The notes below the pieces were generated by a model, which was not told the DNA's origin, did no database searches, and saw nothing but the letters and a program-made list of their open reading frames with translations. The position numbers and the translations under genes were made by a program. From Bugula neritina (lineage: Eukaryota > Bryozoa > Gymnolaemata > Cheilostomatida > Bugulidae): DNA of 64,000 nucleotides. Shown here one piece after another: positions 48,128 to 60,000 of this stretch (position 1 is the stretch's first letter; every line of letters starts with the position of its first letter). Location of the stretch: contig OZ037765.1 of assembly GCA_964035545.1 (NCBI GenBank), positions 4,027,698-4,091,697 on the forward strand, read 5' to 3'.

Positions 48128-49218
48128 GTCTTGTATTCCTATTCATGGAAACGGGCTCGATGCCAGTAAATTCTGAACTAATTCAGCAGATTGAATCAGA
48201 ATTACTGGGAACCACGTTTCATGTGAATGACGATGAAGACACTGTAATGGCCGACGGTCTGTTAGACCTGGAGCTAGACACTGTTCTTGGTCAGTCCACA
48301 CATGATTCATCGGTTCCTCGTGTGCATTCCAAAAGCTGTGACTCTCAGGCTAGCAACGGTCGACAGTCACTAGAATTATGTTGTAAAGATCCACCGCGAT
48401 CTAACAATAATTCTACTTTTGTAGACACACTCGCGCCCGTCTCTCCGGGCATGCCTTCTCTAGAGATGGCGTGGGACCCAGAGCCGGCCCCAACAACTTC
48501 TACAACAAGGCAACTGCCACCCCAGTTGGAAGCAACCTCCAACTGGAGAACCCCTGCCACAGAGAGAGAGATTAGGACACATCAAGGAGGTGAGAGTAAT
48601 CGTGAATGCAACCTCTGCCAGCAGCGATTCACAACCCACCGCAGACTGAAAGTACACTTGCCGCAACACTACATCACCACTTTCTGCCCTTGCGGAGAAT
48701 ATAGCTACAATCGTGATTACCTACTGCGGCACCAACGTACTATGCAGTGTTATCAAGGGCATGTCTATGAAGTAGACGAATCATCCTATCCTGCCTTTCT
48801 CAACGCCATCAAACCACTCATCACTGACTCAGCTCGGCTATCTCGCCTGGAGCAAGGCTTCCCTTCCCCGCGACCCATCATCTCTGGAGCCGCAGATAAA
48901 CCTACACAGTCTACTAACTCTCCACCTCACAGTCCTCTACGCATGCCGCATACCTTTCCTCGTGTCGTACTACAGAGGGTAGACACAAATGCGTATACGC
49001 TCCCTCCTCCCCTTCCATCCTCAGAGCGGAAAAGACACAGACAGCCGACTTCCTCTCGCTCGTCCCCCTGGGCCCGCAACCTACGTGAAGTAGAAGCTAG
49101 GGCACACGACTTAGAGCAAGAAGTGTACAGACTGGCCCCACGGGTGCAGGCTGCATCCAGTGAACTCAAATATTTACAGGAGTCTATTAAACGCATGAAG
49201 CGTGCGGCCCGCAGTTAA
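48089..49218 (+). CDS. ORF3 of element 3: C2H2 finger and coiled-coil protein
   Basis: The frame with an ATG at 48145 gives 357 aa. A spliced form is also likely: a 25-nt ATG exon 48089-48113 (GTAAGC donor) joined to 48425 after CTTTTGTAG, in frame and with the same split Asp codon as family A. Features: a C2H2 finger CNLCQQRF..H-x3-H, a second C-x-C..H-x5-C finger, a Ser/Pro hinge and a C-terminal coiled coil (EVEARAHDLEQEVYRL). Homologous to ORF3 of elements 1 and 2 but strongly diverged. Function unknown. Confidence 0.7.
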
Positions 49219-49489
49219 CTTGAGTCTATCTCCAACTCCATACTACTCTTCCCCTACCTCTCTGTGGCATTCCCTACCGTCATGGTGGCACGTACTCTAC
49301 ATGTAGATAGGACCTTCTCTTACTTATTACATATTGTGCACGTTATATATACCTGTATATTTTATCAGTTGTTGTTTTTTTGTATATACTTTGATACTGT
49401 TCTCTTACCCCTCCCCACAACGAAGTATACGTTTTTTTTATGGGAATTTTATTTTCATCAGAAAGAGGGCTTTCTGCTGGAGGGGGCAG
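49219..49489 (+). other. 3' leader of element 3 with polypurine tract
   Basis: No gene seen. GGAGGGGGCAG at 49479-49489 directly precedes the LTR. Confidence 0.65.
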
Positions 49490-49795
49490 TGTGGTGGCTC
49501 GTGGAGCTACCAGCAACACAATACGCAAGGTTGCGTATTGACCCGGAACAATGTATTAGCCAATTAGCTAGGCTGTTTTATGAGTAATAGTAGCAGCTTC
49601 GCGCTACTAGCTCAGTTGAGGATAGTGCTGTAAATTAAATAGACGTGCGTATCATTACTGTTGTACATTAGATTTTATTATGTATTCTTGTATTAAAATA
49701 TAACGATATCTACTCGACTTAACTCGGTGAAGTTTCTCTAGTGATAAATAGACTCTCTTGGTGGCACATCAACCCTAAATCTGGAAAACATAACA
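49490..49795 (+). repeat. 3' LTR of element 3
   Basis: 306 bp, followed by the GTAT target duplicate and then the spacer sequence matching 2321 onward. Confidence 0.95.
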
Positions 49796-49799
49796 GTAT

Positions 49800-50151
49800 T
49801 AGACTAATCAATATTACTATAACTACTAATACATTTTCAGTTTCAGTCCAATACATGTTAACTAGCACTATTACTTATCGCCTATGTTTTTGGCTGTATT
49901 ACTATGTAATAGTAATAGTAATATATAGTATATGTAATAATTAATTATAATTATGATACAATAGAAAGTCTGCTTGAACTGAACTCGGATGGTTTTTGTT
50001 TCATGTCTGATTTATAGTAAGTGAACGATTATTTATATGCCTAGTCAGTAGTCTTTTACTGAAAATAATATAAAATAATATAATATAGGTACATATAGTT
50101 AAATATATATGGTACATAGCGATAGTATGTAAACTATATTTAGTGCAATAT
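49800..50151. other. Spacer sequence homologous to about 2325-2678
   Basis: AT-rich, non-coding, colinear with the copy-1 flank. Confidence 0.85.
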
Positions 50152-50456
50152 TGTTATGTTTTTCAGATTTAGGGTTGATGTGCTATCCAGAGAGTCTATT
50201 TATTTGCTATAGAACTGCACCAGGATAAGTCGAGTGAACGAGTATATTTTACACACAATTATACATTATCAAAACGATACATTATATTCAAACAAGTTAC
50301 ACATCTAATCTATTTCACACTCTAGCTTCGACTGAGTTAACAGCGGGAAACTACAACTGCTGCTAACTATCAACTACGCTAATTGGCTATCCATTGTTCC
50401 GGGTCAATTACGCGACCCTACATGTTGTGCTGCTGGTAGTTCCACGAACCACCACA
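50152..50456 (-). repeat. 3' LTR of element 4
   Basis: 305 bp, identical by eye to 56524-56828. Confidence 0.95.
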
Positions 50457-50636
50457 CCGCCCCCACCAGCAGAAAGCCATCTTTCTGATGTATATATAAA
50501 AAAAACATTCATTAGTAACCACATACATCAGTGGACAAAAATAACACATAATATACAGGAAGAGACATAATAATAGACAGAGTCATCATAACGATCCGTT
50601 GCATACAATTGGCCAGCTGTAGATAGACGAGGAATA

Positions 50637-51600
50637 CTAGCTAGCTGTGGTGAATTCTTCTTGTAATCGCAGGAGGCGTTCTTCTACTGTGGCTAGGCGG
50701 ACTGGGTCTGGGGACGGTGTCCGTCTGCGGCGTAAGGGTGGACTGGGGGACCTGGTTCGTCTCTTCGTCGGGGTAGGGGAGATCTCTCCTTCTTCTGGAT
50801 ATGTAATTTCCTCGGGGGTGTATGTAATTTGAGGGCGGTCAGACACCAACGGGGATTGTTGGCGGGCGTTGTCTAACACACGTTGGAACCCCGAGGACAG
50901 AACGGCTAACAGCATGGCCTTCTTCACCAGAGGTCGTATAAGTGTGAGGAACTCCGGGTATAGCTTAGCGTCGACCACGTAGTTTTCTCCAGGGAAACAG
51001 CCCGCCGCTCGGTGTCTGGTGACGGGGTAGGGATACACATCATTGTACCCGCAGGGGCAGAATGTTAGTAGGAGATGAGCATTGACGTGTAGTTTAAGGG
51101 AGCGGTGAGAGGCGCAATCTTCACCACAGATCTGGCATCTCGTCCGTCCTCTGGACCCCCAGGCCGTTTCTATTTCTTCTTCTGTTTGTGGAGACACCCA
51201 CCGCCAACGGCGGCGTAGTGGCTCAGGCCGGTCACCACTAGCATACTCCTCCGGATACGGAGCGGGAAGTGTTCTATCCCGTACCCTGGTTGTAGCGGGT
51301 CGAGTGTAATCTGAAAAAGTTTCAACAGTGTTAATACAGTACACTGCCGTGTTGTCAGCTTGAACAGCTTGGCAACTCCTAATTCAGTTACCTCGTAGAG
51401 ATTTATGGTAGTGAATAGTCAGATAGAACACGTATTGCAATGAGATTATAAAAATCTCTAAGTCAAACTGAGTTCTTACTACGGTATTTCACTAACCTAT
51501 CTCCAGCTCGATTGACTCAGTGAGTCAGAGCTGAGCGATGCAATCTAGTTTCGTATTAAGATATAGTTAACTCACCCCACGATCTGTTGTCGTAAGACAT
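50637..51600 (-). CDS. ORF3 of element 4, C-terminally truncated
   Basis: Predicted exons 51576-51600 (25 nt with ATG) and 50637-51310. The C2H2 finger and Ser/Pro/Arg hinge are intact. The coiled coil is cut by the deletion, and the frame ends soon after QEEFTT. Confidence 0.7.
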
Positions 51601-51624
51601 ACTGAATGTGTGAAATGGTTTGAA

Positions 51625-54600
51625 CTACTGCTTAGAAACACGTCTACTCCTGACTGCATCAGCGTATGAAAAGATCGAGCAACGTGGTTGGGGTGCGTGA
51701 TTAAGACTTTGTGCACCCGGCGGATGAATTTTGTTTCTATTTCCGCCGATACAAAAGTTGATATTTCCGTGGTGTTGACAACTCCCACATTTGCTCGATA
51801 CTTTTCTCGTACGGTTTTCCCCTAGACTTTCATACACGCCACTTTTAACGCAGTCGCATATGAAGTCCTTCAAGTATGCGGGGGGTTGCCTCGTACGCTG
51901 TCCCCTTTCTAGGGGGGGTGACACGCTTGCCGGTTCGTTAGTAGGGGCCTCTAATGGCGTCTCTACTTCACCGTTAGTGGTCACCTCTTCTTGTTCTCCG
52001 GATGGAGCCCCTCCCTCCGTGGGGGTTTGCACTTCCGGAACCGGCTCGGTTTCTGGAAGTGACAGAATTAGACTTGGCGGTGGCGAACACGCTTCTGTTG
52101 GTAGAAGCTGCCGCTCCTCTCTCACCAAGTTTTCTTCCCGCGGTATGACCACTTCGTATTCAGGTCCATGCCGCCGTCGCCCGCGCGTTGTTGTCTGCCT
52201 CCTGGGCTCTAACAACGGGGGGGCTTCTCCCACTCCGTCGGGGCTAGCCCAATACGGTTTCAAGCGAGACTCATTCTGGATAGACACCTCTCCTGAGCGC
52301 TCAATCTTGTACGTATGATTGGGCATAGCCTCGACGACCACGTAGGGGCCTACGAACTTAGGCTTCAGTTTATCAGCCTGTCCGCGACGCCTACGGTAAT
52401 TGACCATCCACACCTTATCTCCCATTTGGTAGAGAGGTGGTTCATCGGAATCTTCGTGCCGCACCTTCCACTGCTGTTGGCGCAGTATATCGTGTGCGGC
52501 CTTCATCCGTTCCACTAGTTCACTGGCATACTCGTGAACCGAGTTGTCTTGCTCTGGAACGTAATAGGTGAGATGGTCAGGGACACGAGTCTCTCTCCCG
52601 AGCATCAAGAGGTTTGGGGTCTCACCAGTACTGGTGTGTGGGGTGCTACGGTATGCACGCATGACTTGCGGCAACACCGTATCCCATTCCTCTTGACCTC
52701 GTCCAAGGAGGAGACTCCGGAGTGCATCACCTAGCATCCGGTTGTTGCGCTCCACCACCCCGTTACCCTGAGGGTGGTAGGGGGTGGTCCTGCTCTGATT
52801 TACTCCCCAGAGGTGACAAAGGTCGCTCATCAGTTGAGACTGGAATTGAGCGCCTTGATCAGAGTGTATCTGTTCGGGGAGCCCAAAATAACAGAATACA
52901 TGTTGGTCTAGTGCCCTGGCCACTGTTGGGGCTGACGCATCTGGGATAGCCAGAGCATCCGCCCACCGAGTAAAGTGGTCGGTTAGTACTAGGATCCAAT
53001 TATTGCCTCTGGGGGTCAGGGGCATGGGTCCGACCAGGTCTACAGCGACTACTTGCCAGGGCCTACCAGCATATAGCCTCCGCCGTCCTGCTTCACCAGG
53101 GGGGCGGCTATGCTTACTGGCCTGGCAGATCTCACACTGTTTGACTCTGAGCCGGACGTCACGCTCCATTTGTGGCCAATACCACCGGAGTCGTAATTTG
53201 GACATCACTCTCTTGACCCCTGCGTGGGCCTGTTTGTGAGTATCCCAAATCAACTCACGGCGGATGGCCGTGGGGCAGACTACCCTCTTCCTTTCCGGGT
53301 GTCTGCCGCTGGCGGCTAGAGAGATGGTTAATAACCCATCCTGCCCGATCCGCAGCGAGTCCCAACGCTGACAGTATAGCCGGAACTCGGCGCATCCCTG
53401 TCGTATGCGTTCCTCGCTGGGTCGTCGTCCTTCCCTTTCGGCCCGGTATATGTCTGCCACGACTCCAGGCAGCTCTTCTTGGAGCTTCTTCAGCTCCCGA
53501 ACATTACCGGCCAGTACAGGGTTGGCGCGGAGGTTTTGTACATCCTCCGGGGACTCATCAACTCTTTGCCTGAGTTGACCTTGGTCCCAGTCAAACGGTG
53601 CTCTGTGGTGAGCCAGCGTCTCCAACTCGCATCGCGGGGGACCTCCATCCCTCCTCTCGATGTTGAGACACTGTTTGCAACCTCCGTCAGGTCGGCGACT
53701 CAACCCATCCGCATTGCTGTGTCTCTTGCCCGGTCGATGTTCGATCCGGTATGAGAATTCAGCTAGGATTTCGAGCCACCGGGCGACCTGTCTAGAGGGC
53801 TCTGCTCTCTTGCACAACCAGATCAGCGAGGCATGATCCGTACGCAGCCGGAACTTCCTGCCGTATAGGTATGGTCTGAAGTGCTTCACTGACTTGATTA
53901 CTGCCAGCAGCTCCTTGCGGGTAGTGCAGTAATTTCGTTCAGCGGGTGAGAGAGACTTGCTGTAGTAGGCTACTACTACCTCTCGGCCTTCCTGCACTTG
54001 TGACAGCACAGCGCCAACATTTTGGTCACTGGCGTCCGTGTCGAGGATGTACTCCAGAGTGGGGTCTGGGTAGGCCAAGATGGGCGCCGTTAGTAGGCAG
54101 CCCTTGAGGCGGTCGAACGGTAGAGGGTAGGCGTCCTGTATGGTTACGCTATTGAGTTTGCGGTAGTCCACACAGAACCGCCAACTGCCGTCTTTCTTCC
54201 GAACCAGTACGACTGGCGAGCTCCACGCACTATGGGCGGGCTCTATCAGTCCCCGGTCCAGAAGATCCCGTACTTGTCGGCTAACCTCCTTCTCTTTCTC
54301 CGGCTCCAGCCTGCGTGTGGGCTGCCGGACAGGGACTGTCCCTGCAGTCAGCGGTATTTCGTGTCTGACAATTCCAGTCAGTCCCACGTCATGCTCTCCG
54401 CTGCTGAACACATCACCGTAGTCGCGTAGTAACTTAGCCCTAGCTTGGCGTTCTTTGTTACTCGCGCAGCCGCCACTGGCTGTTTCGTATAACTCCCGGA
54501 GATGTGTTGGGACTGCCCCTCGTCCCTGAATAGGGCACTGAGGGAGTGCCTCTGTCGCATCACCCAGCGACGGGCCTACGTCTCCCTCCTGAACAGAGTG

Positions 54601-55584
54601 AAAACGGCCCAGCATCGACCCAGCCGGGAGCTTGATAGGCTTGGTAAAGGGGTTGACGCACTGCACTAAGATCTCCCCTTGCTCAGTCAGCTGATTCAGA
54701 CTGCTGGCAAGTTGGATCTTTTCGTGCGCGCCTTCAACCACCCCGAGTCCAGAGATCCGGCTATTATTCACCCTGCAGTGAATGGTAGCCCGGGAGCGGC
54801 CTGGTATGATACGGTTGTGTACCACTTGCACACCTCCCACTAAAGGGGGGCCGAACTTGTCGACGCAGGCGAGTTCCCGCCCGGACATCATCATTGCAGA
54901 TCTGCTAAAATCTATGTGACATCCGTGCCGTTTAAGGAACGGCATCCCGAGGATAGCATCCTCCTTGAGCTGACTGACGATGAACGTCTCTTGGATCGTT
55001 TGATCACGGACTCGTCCCGTCAGCTCAATTATACCATAGAAGGGAAGGCACGACCCGTCAGCTAGGGTGCCGTATTCCCCTTCGTATGATTCCATCTCGC
55101 CCCTGACCCTAGCACTGAGGGTGTCGAAGAGTTGGCGGCTTAAGAGGTTTGTGGTACAGCCCGAATCAATGAGGAAAGTAACAGCTTTGCCTTCCAGTTT
55201 ACCGGGCAAGAAATAGCTGTTCCCATGGGGCTGCACCTGAACTCTCTCTTCAGGCCCTACTCTCGCAGGGAGTACCTCCCTCGCTTTGGGTCGCGAAGGA
55301 GGTCTCTTGGGGCGGTGGTAGGTAGGCCTCGGGGGTGCCGAGGTTAGATCCCCGGCTACCTTTGTGGGCTCCCATCCAGATTCTTGGGCTCGTAGCCCTG
55401 TGAATCTGTTGTGAAGGGGCATAGAAAAGGCAGCCGCGGGGCGAAGCCCCTTGCTGGTCCGTCGTGGCTGTTGCCACTGTTGGTTGCCAGTACGCGGTAG
55501 CCGTCTGGGTGACCTGCGTTTCTTCTTCCCTGGGGGTTTCATCGTCGGCCCGCAGAAGGTGGGAACATCTGCGGGCCGCGGTAG
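51625..55584 (-). CDS. Pol of element 4 with RT core deleted
   Basis: Open throughout, but 202 codons shorter than element 1. The junction [12 protein letters not shown] removes most of RT, including YLDD. The protease, RNase H (LDTDAS), integrase finger and D-D-E core remain. Because the deletion is in frame, a Gag-Pol product with protease and integrase but no RT could still be made. The copy cannot reverse-transcribe itself. Confidence 0.92.
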   Translation of the reverse strand, partial: LPRPADVPTFCGPTMKPPGKKKRRSPRRLPRTGNQQWQQPRRTSKGLRPAAAFSMPLHNRFTGLRAQESGWEPTKVAGDLTSAPPRPTYHRPKRPPSRPKAREVLPARVGPEERVQVQPHGNSYFLPGKLEGKAVTFLIDSGCTTNLLSRQLFDTLSARVRGEMESYEGEYGTLADGSCLPFYGIIELTGRVRDQTIQETFIVSQLKEDAILGMPFLKRHGCHIDFSRSAMMMSGRELACVDKFGPPLVGGVQVVHNRIIPGRSRATIHCRVNNSRISGLGVVEGAHEKIQLASSLNQLTEQGEILVQCVNPFTKPIKLPAGSMLGRFHSVQEGDVGPSLGDATEALPQCPIQGRGAVPTHLRELYETASGGCASNKERQARAKLLRDYGDVFSSGEHDVGLTGIVRHEIPLTAGTVPVRQPTRRLEPEKEKEVSRQVRDLLDRGLIEPAHSAWSSPVVLVRKKDGSWRFCVDYRKLNSVTIQDAYPLPFDRLKGCLLTAPILAYPDPTLEYILDTDASDQNVGAVLSQVQEGREVVVAYYSKSLSPAERNYCTTRKELLAVIKSVKHFRPYLYGRKFRLRTDHASLIWLCKRAEPSRQVARWLEILAEFSYRIEHRPGKRHSNADGLSRRPDGGCKQCLNIERRDGGPPRCELETLAHHRAPFDWDQGQLRQRVDESPEDVQNLRANPVLAGNVRELKKLQEELPGVVADIYRAEREGRRPSEERIRQGCAEFRLYCQRWDSLRIGQDGLLTISLAASGRHPERKRVVCPTAIRRELIWDTHKQAHAGVKRVMSKLRLRWYWPQMERDVRLRVKQCEICQASKHSRPPGEAGRRRLYAGRPWQVVAVDLVGPMPLTPRGNNWILVLTDHFTRWADALAIPDASAPTVARALDQHVFCYFGLPEQIHSDQGAQFQSQLMSDLCHLWGVNQSRTTPYHPQGNGVVERNNRMLGDALRSLLLGRGQEEWDTVLPQVMRAYRSTPHTSTGETPNLLMLGRETRVPDHLTYYVPEQDNSVHEYASELVERMKAAHDILRQQQWKVRHEDSDEPPLYQMGDKVWMVNYRRRRGQADKLKPKFVGPYVVVEAMPNHTYKIERSGEVSIQNESRLKPYWASPDGVGEAPPLLEPRRQTTTRGRRRHGPEYEVVIPREENLVREERQLLPTEACSPPPSLILSLPETEPVPEVQTPTEGGAPSGEQEEVTTNGEVETPLEAPTNEPASVSPPLERGQRTRQPPAYLKDFICDCVKSGVYESLGENRTRKVSSKCGSCQHHGNINFCIGGNRNKIHPPGAQSLNHAPQPRCSIFSYADAVRSRRVSKQ

Positions 55585-56492
55585 TTTAACCCCTGATTTA
55601 GGAAGGGACAATATCGGCGGAAATGCCCTTGATTTCCGCACTCCCAGCAAAAACTGACTGTTTCTCCCTGTGGCGGCGCCGATGGCCGCATGGGCTCAGG
55701 GGCGGTACTCACTGGGTTTTGTGGTGTCAGTGTTGCTATCAGCTTGGCTAGCATGTCTGTCAGTTGAGTGACTTTCGATGCCGTCGTCAACTGGGACACG
55801 GCAGCTGCGGCGGGGGTTTCCTCCCCTTGTCCCGCGGCCGTGTCTGCGCGGTCTATCTCCACTTGACGGGAGCTTCCGCGACTTTTATGCATTTGATTAG
55901 CTAGGAGGTAAGCTTCCCCCTCAGTCAGAGCATCTTCAACGGTGGTGACTCCCCTAGCTAGAAACTGGTGGTGGAGACCCAGATCGTCGACAGATGCTAT
56001 GAAAGCGTCGAGGGTATACCTCTCGCGGTTGACTGGGGGCAAGTCGCTGTACGCGATCTGTGCCAGCTTCATGACCGCGGCGGCATGCTCCCGCAGCGGG
56101 GTGCGGGGATCACGCCGCAACCTCTGTAATCGGGCCCTGGCATCTGTAGCAGAGAGGCCGAAGCGGGCCCGCAGAGAAGCAAAGATATTATCAATGTCTA
56201 CGCCCAGCCCATAAGGCTTGGCTTTGTCCATCAATGCCATTCTAAGCTTCAGCAAGGCCACCCTAGGGGGCCACTGGGCGACGTCCATTACGTCGCTAAA
56301 CTCTTGGATAAATTGTTCCACCTCCTCTTCACCCAAGAAGGTGGGCGCCTTTAACCTGTAGCGGTCCTCAGCTAGTTCTCGCGGAACCCTTCGCTCTTCT
56401 ACTACATGGTTAACAGGCATTGTCTCTACAGCATTGTCTCTACGCTCACCTTCTATTGCCGGTGGTTGAGTTCCAGCATTTTCAGTCTCCAT
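55539..56492 (-). CDS. Gag of element 4
   Basis: 317 aa, intact, with the [14 protein letters not shown] knuckle near the end. Almost identical to elements 1 and 2. Confidence 0.9.
   Translation of the reverse strand: METENAGTQPPAIEGERRDNAVETMPVNHVVEERRVPRELAEDRYRLKAPTFLGEEEVEQFIQEFSDVMDVAQWPPRVALLKLRMALMDKAKPYGLGVDIDNIFASLRARFGLSATDARARLQRLRRDPRTPLREHAAAVMKLAQIAYSDLPPVNRERYTLDAFIASVDDLGLHHQFLARGVTTVEDALTEGEAYLLANQMHKSRGSSRQVEIDRADTAAGQGEETPAAAAVSQLTTASKVTQLTDMLAKLIATLTPQNPVSTAPEPMRPSAPPQGETVSFCWECGNQGHFRRYCPFLNQGLNYRGPQMFPPSAGRR
55546..55590 (-). promoter_or_regulatory. Programmed -1 frameshift signal of element 4
   Basis: G TTA AAC on the minus strand at 55584-55590, with the same 5-nt spacer. 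The stem is 10 bp here, because the 3' arm reads CTGCGGGCCG and pairs fully with CGGCCCGCAG. Confidence 0.8.
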
Positions 56493-56523
56493 CTTGGATG
56501 CACTATCCCACTGCTGCCACCAC

Positions 56524-56828
56524 TGTTATGTTTTTCAGATTTAGGGTTGATGTGCTATCCAGAGAGTCTATTTATTTGCTATAGAACTGCACCAGGATAA
56601 GTCGAGTGAACGAGTATATTTTACACACAATTATACATTATCAAAACGATACATTATATTCAAACAAGTTACACATCTAATCTATTTCACACTCTAGCTT
56701 CGACTGAGTTAACAGCGGGAAACTACAACTGCTGCTAACTATCAACTACGCTAATTGGCTATCCATTGTTCCGGGTCAATTACGCGACCCTACATGTTGT
56801 GCTGCTGGTAGTTCCACGAACCACCACA
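56524..56828 (-). repeat. 5' LTR of element 4
   Basis: 305 bp. On the minus strand the primer site follows at 56522-56506 with the one-base variant also seen in element 2. Confidence 0.95.
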
Positions 56829-57005
56829 ATATTACTAGTATGGGCTATCTATTTCTACAGTATATCACTAGGAGCACATTAGAAAATAACAAAGGGGCTG
56901 ATGGGTTGCAGTGCTTTTTTATTCGTGTTGGAACTCTTCATATGTATTTCTAGGTTGGGTTATAAACTGAGACACTATTGTTAGTGGCTCTAATATTCTG
57001 GTGAA
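56829..57005 (+). promoter_or_regulatory. 5' flank of RPTP copy 2
   Basis: Matches 2675-2882, including the TTCTAG, TATAAAC and leader words, with a 20-30 bp deletion. No other content seen. Confidence 0.4.
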
Positions 57006-60000
57006 ATGAAGCTGCTGAAGTTGCAAGTAGCTGTATTTGTGTTAGCAACTGTTGATGGTGAGTGACTTTTTGATTATTATTTCAGCTGCAGTTCAATAAT
57101 GCCTATCTGTAGGTTTGATTGAATGTGCAAATGCATATTTTAATGTAGTTGACTGTATTCAGCACAGCATGCTATATGTAAAAGCTGATGCTGATATGAA
57201 TACTTATGCCAAATAAACTGTCTTAAGTGATAGCTTTTTCAACTACATTTACATCATAACTTTACTGGTTGATAAGACATACAGCTACCTGTTATAGACA
57301 TTACTTCTAGTTCCCTGTAATACAAGAATGTCTCAAACTTCCTCTTACTATTCATTATATTATTGTTTGTTTAGTATATGGAACACATGATATTTTAGCA
57401 TACACTCAATCCTTTCATTTGCTAACATGCAGTGTGCATTTGCTAGTGTGCTGCTCTCTTTCAATCTATTTAAAAACATACCCATTGTAAAGGCTGTCAA
57501 AAGCGTTTGCAGGGCTTATACAAAAGTAAGAATATTTTCAAATTGATAGCCCAGTTATCTTTTCTGAGAATAGCAAAGCCTAGAAAGAAATCTGTGGTTT
57601 ATTTGATAAATGTTTGTGAAGAACACACATATAACTAAATTTAAAGGTTGGCTTCACAACACTAAACTTTCCTATCTACAGAAATCTATTAGTAATTTAA
57701 GTTTTTATTTTTTGTTGTAAATTGGGCTAATGAGTTATTAACATCAGTGAACTAAGATCTCCTACACTCTTGTTTGTCTGGAGAAATCTTATGCAGTATT
57801 ATTGTTCATCTATAATTTTACTGTTTTATTTCGTTGGTTTTTCAGATAAGTGGATGTTTTTTGTCCTTATTGCTACCTTCATTGGCCAGTACATGTATGT
57901 AAGCAGTTAAACACACTTAAATGTTTGTCAGAAGATATAATATAGCTAACTATGTACTAGTAGTGCTATGCTACTTGCTTTGTTTTTGTTTTATTAAAAC
58001 CTGCCTTTGCATACTTTTTCAGCTTTAACCTGTGACTGGACATCAGGTGAGGGTAGACTAGATTCTTACATAACATCTGGTAGTATAAAGACTCTCTCTG
58101 TAAACAGTGAAGATGATTGTAAAGCTCAGTGTATGCAGCAGACATCATTTATATGTGCCTCAATAAACTACAGAACTGACGATGGAAACTGTCAACTGTT
58201 AGCAGAGAATACTCAGACTGCTACTGTTAGTAGTTCTGATAGTCAGTGGAGATACTCTGTTAGACCAGACTGTGCTGGTGAGTATAGAGTAATATTGAAG
58301 TTTAGATGAAAGTGTAGAGTAATTATATTAGACTAGACTGTAAAGTCTAATCCAGAAGCTCTCAATCTCCAGTGATCTGAGTACTAGGGAAAAATTTAAG
58401 GGGAATGCTCTGTCCACTCACAATAATTATTATTCATGTTTTCTCAATAATTTGTATATAATTTACTATACCATGCACATTAACACCATAATAATATTAA
58501 GCATTGACTTGGACGTGATACTTGAAACTTTAGTGTGATTGAATAAGGTACATAGGCTAAATAGTTTTAGAACCAGTGCTTTAGATGGTTGAAAATGAAT
58601 TGTGGGTAATTAATATTTTACTAGTATATAATTTCTATGATTTCCTCAATTTTTTAAAGCTTAAGTTGTTTCTGTCATTGCCAAAGAGTAAATAAGTTAT
58701 TATATACTGCACATATGTTGTTTTGTTTTCTAATTTAACTGACTAAAGCTAGAGTTGAAATTATAAATAGAAATAACTTTTATCTGATGCAGTATAATAT
58801 GCAGTGCGCAAAGTTGTGAAATATACGCAGTGTATAACATATTTTATGCAAATGCAATAGGAAATTGGTTCTAACAAATGTGAAACAGGCCTATGTCTAA
58901 CTTTTAGGTTAGGCAACCATAAAATTCACAGCAAGTTTCTGCATTAGTTGAAGAGTAGTTATTAGTAATTGACTTTTCTTCATCTTTGCTTATCCATTTG
59001 TAAATGTAATTCTTCCCTTGTTTTTCTCCTGTTCTGTAACACCAAGCATTGAACAAGCAATTATTATTTGTTCTGGAAGTTTCTCGATATGCAATTTACA
59101 ATGATTAGCTAAAAGAATGTGCCAAGAAAAAACCTGTTTTTAAATTTGTTTGTTGAAGCCTCATGTTCTGTAAAACTTGAATGTTATAGTTCTTATTCAA
59201 CAACTTCGTCTAACATTTGCCCAATTTTGGAGACTTTGCTTCATTAATATTATCTCACCAGGCGTATTATTTAAATATAAGAGTTTGCATGGTGGTTGCA
59301 AGCTCCTGCAGTTGTGTAATTTATTTTTGCTAATTACGTTTTTGGTCACTGTAAGCTTAAATATTGTATTTCACAGGAATATGGCAGCCATGGACAGCTA
59401 CTAGAGGTTACTATCTAAACAGTGGAGTACAGAAGCGCAACCAGACAAGTATATCAGACCTCAGAGACTGTATGAGTTTCTGTTTACAAGATGAAGACAT
59501 CAGTTATAACTGTAGTTCTATAGTGAAGGCAGTGAGTGGAGATCAATGTGAGATTGTCAACAAGAGATCAGATGATACTGGAGTGACACCAGAAGTAAAA
59601 ACAGACTATCAGTACTTTAATCTCCCTCTCTGGTATTCAGGTATGAGTGAAACCCTTAATTTCTAATTTGTATATAATCTCTATTTAACTAATACTTAAC
59701 GTTATTAAAATCAAAGCAATTTACTTTTTTGACATTTCAATATAACTAATGAAGCTGTAGAGTAGTTTAATAGAAATGTACATGATTCTAATATATTTAG
59801 AATACATGGAGAGAGGTAATGACCTTTCTCATGATATACTTGAATAAATCAACTGCATATCCTACTACTAGATACACTAGATACACTAACTGTGTGAAAA
59901 GTTTTACTTGTGTAGTAGCAAATTTTTGTAAATTATTATTTTAATTGTGACATGACAGCTGATTGATGCAACTGCAGTATCAAGTTTCAGAATTAAATTG

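Larger units (their letters stand above)
42351..49795 (+). mobile_element. Ty3/gypsy LTR retrotransposon, element 3 (family B LTR, recombinant)
   Basis: 7445 bp. Identical 306-bp family-B LTRs, target duplication GTAT (42347-42350 and 49796-49799). LTR, gag, protease and ORF3 differ strongly from family A. From about 44555 to about 47810, pol is nearly identical to family A. Pol has disruptions near 43550-43600, at a G6 run near 43846 and at a C8 run (47477-47484), so it is broken despite the identical LTRs. Confidence 0.93.
50152..56828 (-). mobile_element. Ty3/gypsy LTR retrotransposon, element 4 (family A, internally deleted)
   Basis: 6677 bp, inverted relative to elements 1-3. Identical 305-bp LTRs, target duplication ATAT (50148-50151 and 56829-56832). 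Two internal deletions relative to element 1: 606 bp in frame through RT (junction at 54118/54119) and about 213 bp through the end of ORF3 (near 50650). Gag and the rest of pol are open. Confidence 0.95.
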
